This document shows positions 63,661 to 64,000 of a DNA stretch of 64,000 nt, piece by piece. Below the pieces are notes generated by a model that was given only the letters and a program-made list of their open reading frames with translations, was not told where the DNA came from and ran no database searches. Numbering within the stretch: position 1 is the first letter of the stretch; every line of letters begins with the position of its first letter. The translations under genes and the position numbers were made by a program. The stretch is from Ilumatobacter fluminis (lineage in GTDB: Bacteria > Actinomycetota > Acidimicrobiia > Acidimicrobiales > Ilumatobacteraceae). Where the stretch lies: the NCBI RefSeq assembly GCF_004364865.1, contig NZ_SOAU01000001.1:496001-560000 (forward strand), given 5' to 3'.

Positions 63661-63826
63661 GGGTTTCCTCCACTGGTTCGGTCACCCCGTCGGTGACCAC
63701 ACGAGCGACGGTACGGACGACGCCCCACCCCGGGCATCGGGAGGATTCCCGAACCGAACCACCGACCCCGGCGTGCGTCGTCGCCCGCTGGGAGAGCGGA
63801 CCGGGTCGTTGCATAGGTTGGGCGCG

Positions 63827-64000
63827 GTGGCCGACGTCGACGACGACCGTCCGCCGGCGGGGGCGGGCCGGCTCGAGAGCGCGTGGCTCGTCGTCGCTCT
63901 CGTCATGGCTGCCGCGTGTGTGGCCCAGGCGTTCGGGCGCTTCACCTGGGGTGTGGTGCTCCCCGGTGCTCGTGACGACGTGCTCGGCGGGTCGAACACC
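63827..64000 (+). CDS. MFS transporter, N-terminal fragment (runs off window)
   Basis: An open frame of 58 codons from GTG 63827 to the window end. It has an acidic N-tail (ADVDDDRPP) and a first helix (SAWLVVALVMAAACVAQAFG), followed by RFTWGVVLPGARDDVLGGS, the N-terminal signature of the YbfB-like MFS branch. The gene is truncated only by the window edge. Confidence 0.6.
   Translation, partial: MADVDDDRPPAGAGRLESAWLVVALVMAAACVAQAFGRFTWGVVLPGARDDVLGGSNT

Overview
The window looks like a chromosomal piece of a high-GC, aerobic, heterotrophic actinobacterium. Several traits point that way: strong G/C third positions, frequent GTG and TTG starts, many 4-bp ATGA/GTGA stop-start overlaps, and lipoprotein signal peptides followed by very acidic Asp/Ser/Ala linkers. 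A marine or aquatic member of the Acidimicrobiia (Ilumatobacter type) would fit, but that placement is inference. No rRNA, tRNA, CRISPR array, transposase or phage gene was seen.

Layout. (1) 0.1-8.1 kb: an oligopeptide/nickel-type ABC importer (binding protein, two permeases, two ATPases), two TauE/SafE-type membrane exporters and a convergent GntR/FCD regulator. (2) 8.1-8.6 kb: a gene-poor stretch with a strong hairpin. (3) 8.6-10.2 kb: three small membrane or lipoprotein genes of unknown function. (4) 10.3-15.8 kb: an acid-sugar cluster (Gfo/Idh/MocA dehydrogenase, DUF1537 kinase, VOC protein and isopropylmalate-dehydrogenase-like enzyme, divergent from an SMP-30-type lactonase and a GntR regulator). 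(5) 15.9-21.0 kb, minus strand: L-rhamnose/fucose-type mutarotase, sulfatase, MBL-fold hydrolase, aldehyde dehydrogenase and FAH-family enzyme. (6) 21.2-25.1 kb: monooxygenase-like protein, GntR regulator, lactonase-type amidohydrolase, Gfo/Idh/MocA enzyme and a convergent GarR-like reductase. (7) 25.2-37.1 kb: one long co-directional operon with a sugar ABC importer lacking its own ATPase, a Gfo/Idh/MocA enzyme, a VOC protein, an enolase-superfamily acid-sugar dehydratase, a 2-hydroxyacid dehydrogenase, an MFS carrier, a RuBisCO-like protein, a second DUF1537 kinase and an Asp/Glu-racemase-fold protein, closed by a convergent GntR regulator. (8) 37.9-44.2 kb: malate synthase G, GlcG and the three-subunit glycolate oxidase GlcDEF. 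(9) 44.2-54.5 kb: a shared MsmX/UgpC-type ATPase, then an amino-sugar system (ROK repressor, binding protein, two permeases, GH3 glycosidase, ROK kinase, NagB, NagA). (10) 54.5-64 kb: more ordinary genes (two-component system, KDPG-type aldolase, two MFS proteins, SRPBCC protein, thiolase, small lipoprotein, hypothetical proteins).

How it works together. Regions 4-8 read as a catabolic island for acidic, deoxy or sulfated sugars. Sugars or sulfated sugars are imported, desulfated, oxidised to lactones, hydrolysed to acids, then either dehydrated or phosphorylated and cleaved. A RuBisCO-like protein directly followed by a DUF1537 kinase resembles the 3-oxo-isoapionate part of D-apionate catabolism, in which one RuBisCO-like branch releases glycolate and 3-phosphoglycerate. 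Glycolate oxidase and malate synthase G lie immediately downstream and would take up glycolate as malate. Copies of a 12-bp palindrome, ATCATCGATGAT, occur in three intergenic regions of regions 5-8 (FAH/monooxygenase, GarR-like/ABC importer, GntR/malate synthase) and suggest one regulon controlled by one or two of the FCD-type GntR proteins. A second palindrome core, GTATAC, sits at 0.07, 8.1 and 14.2 kb and may mark a separate set of targets.
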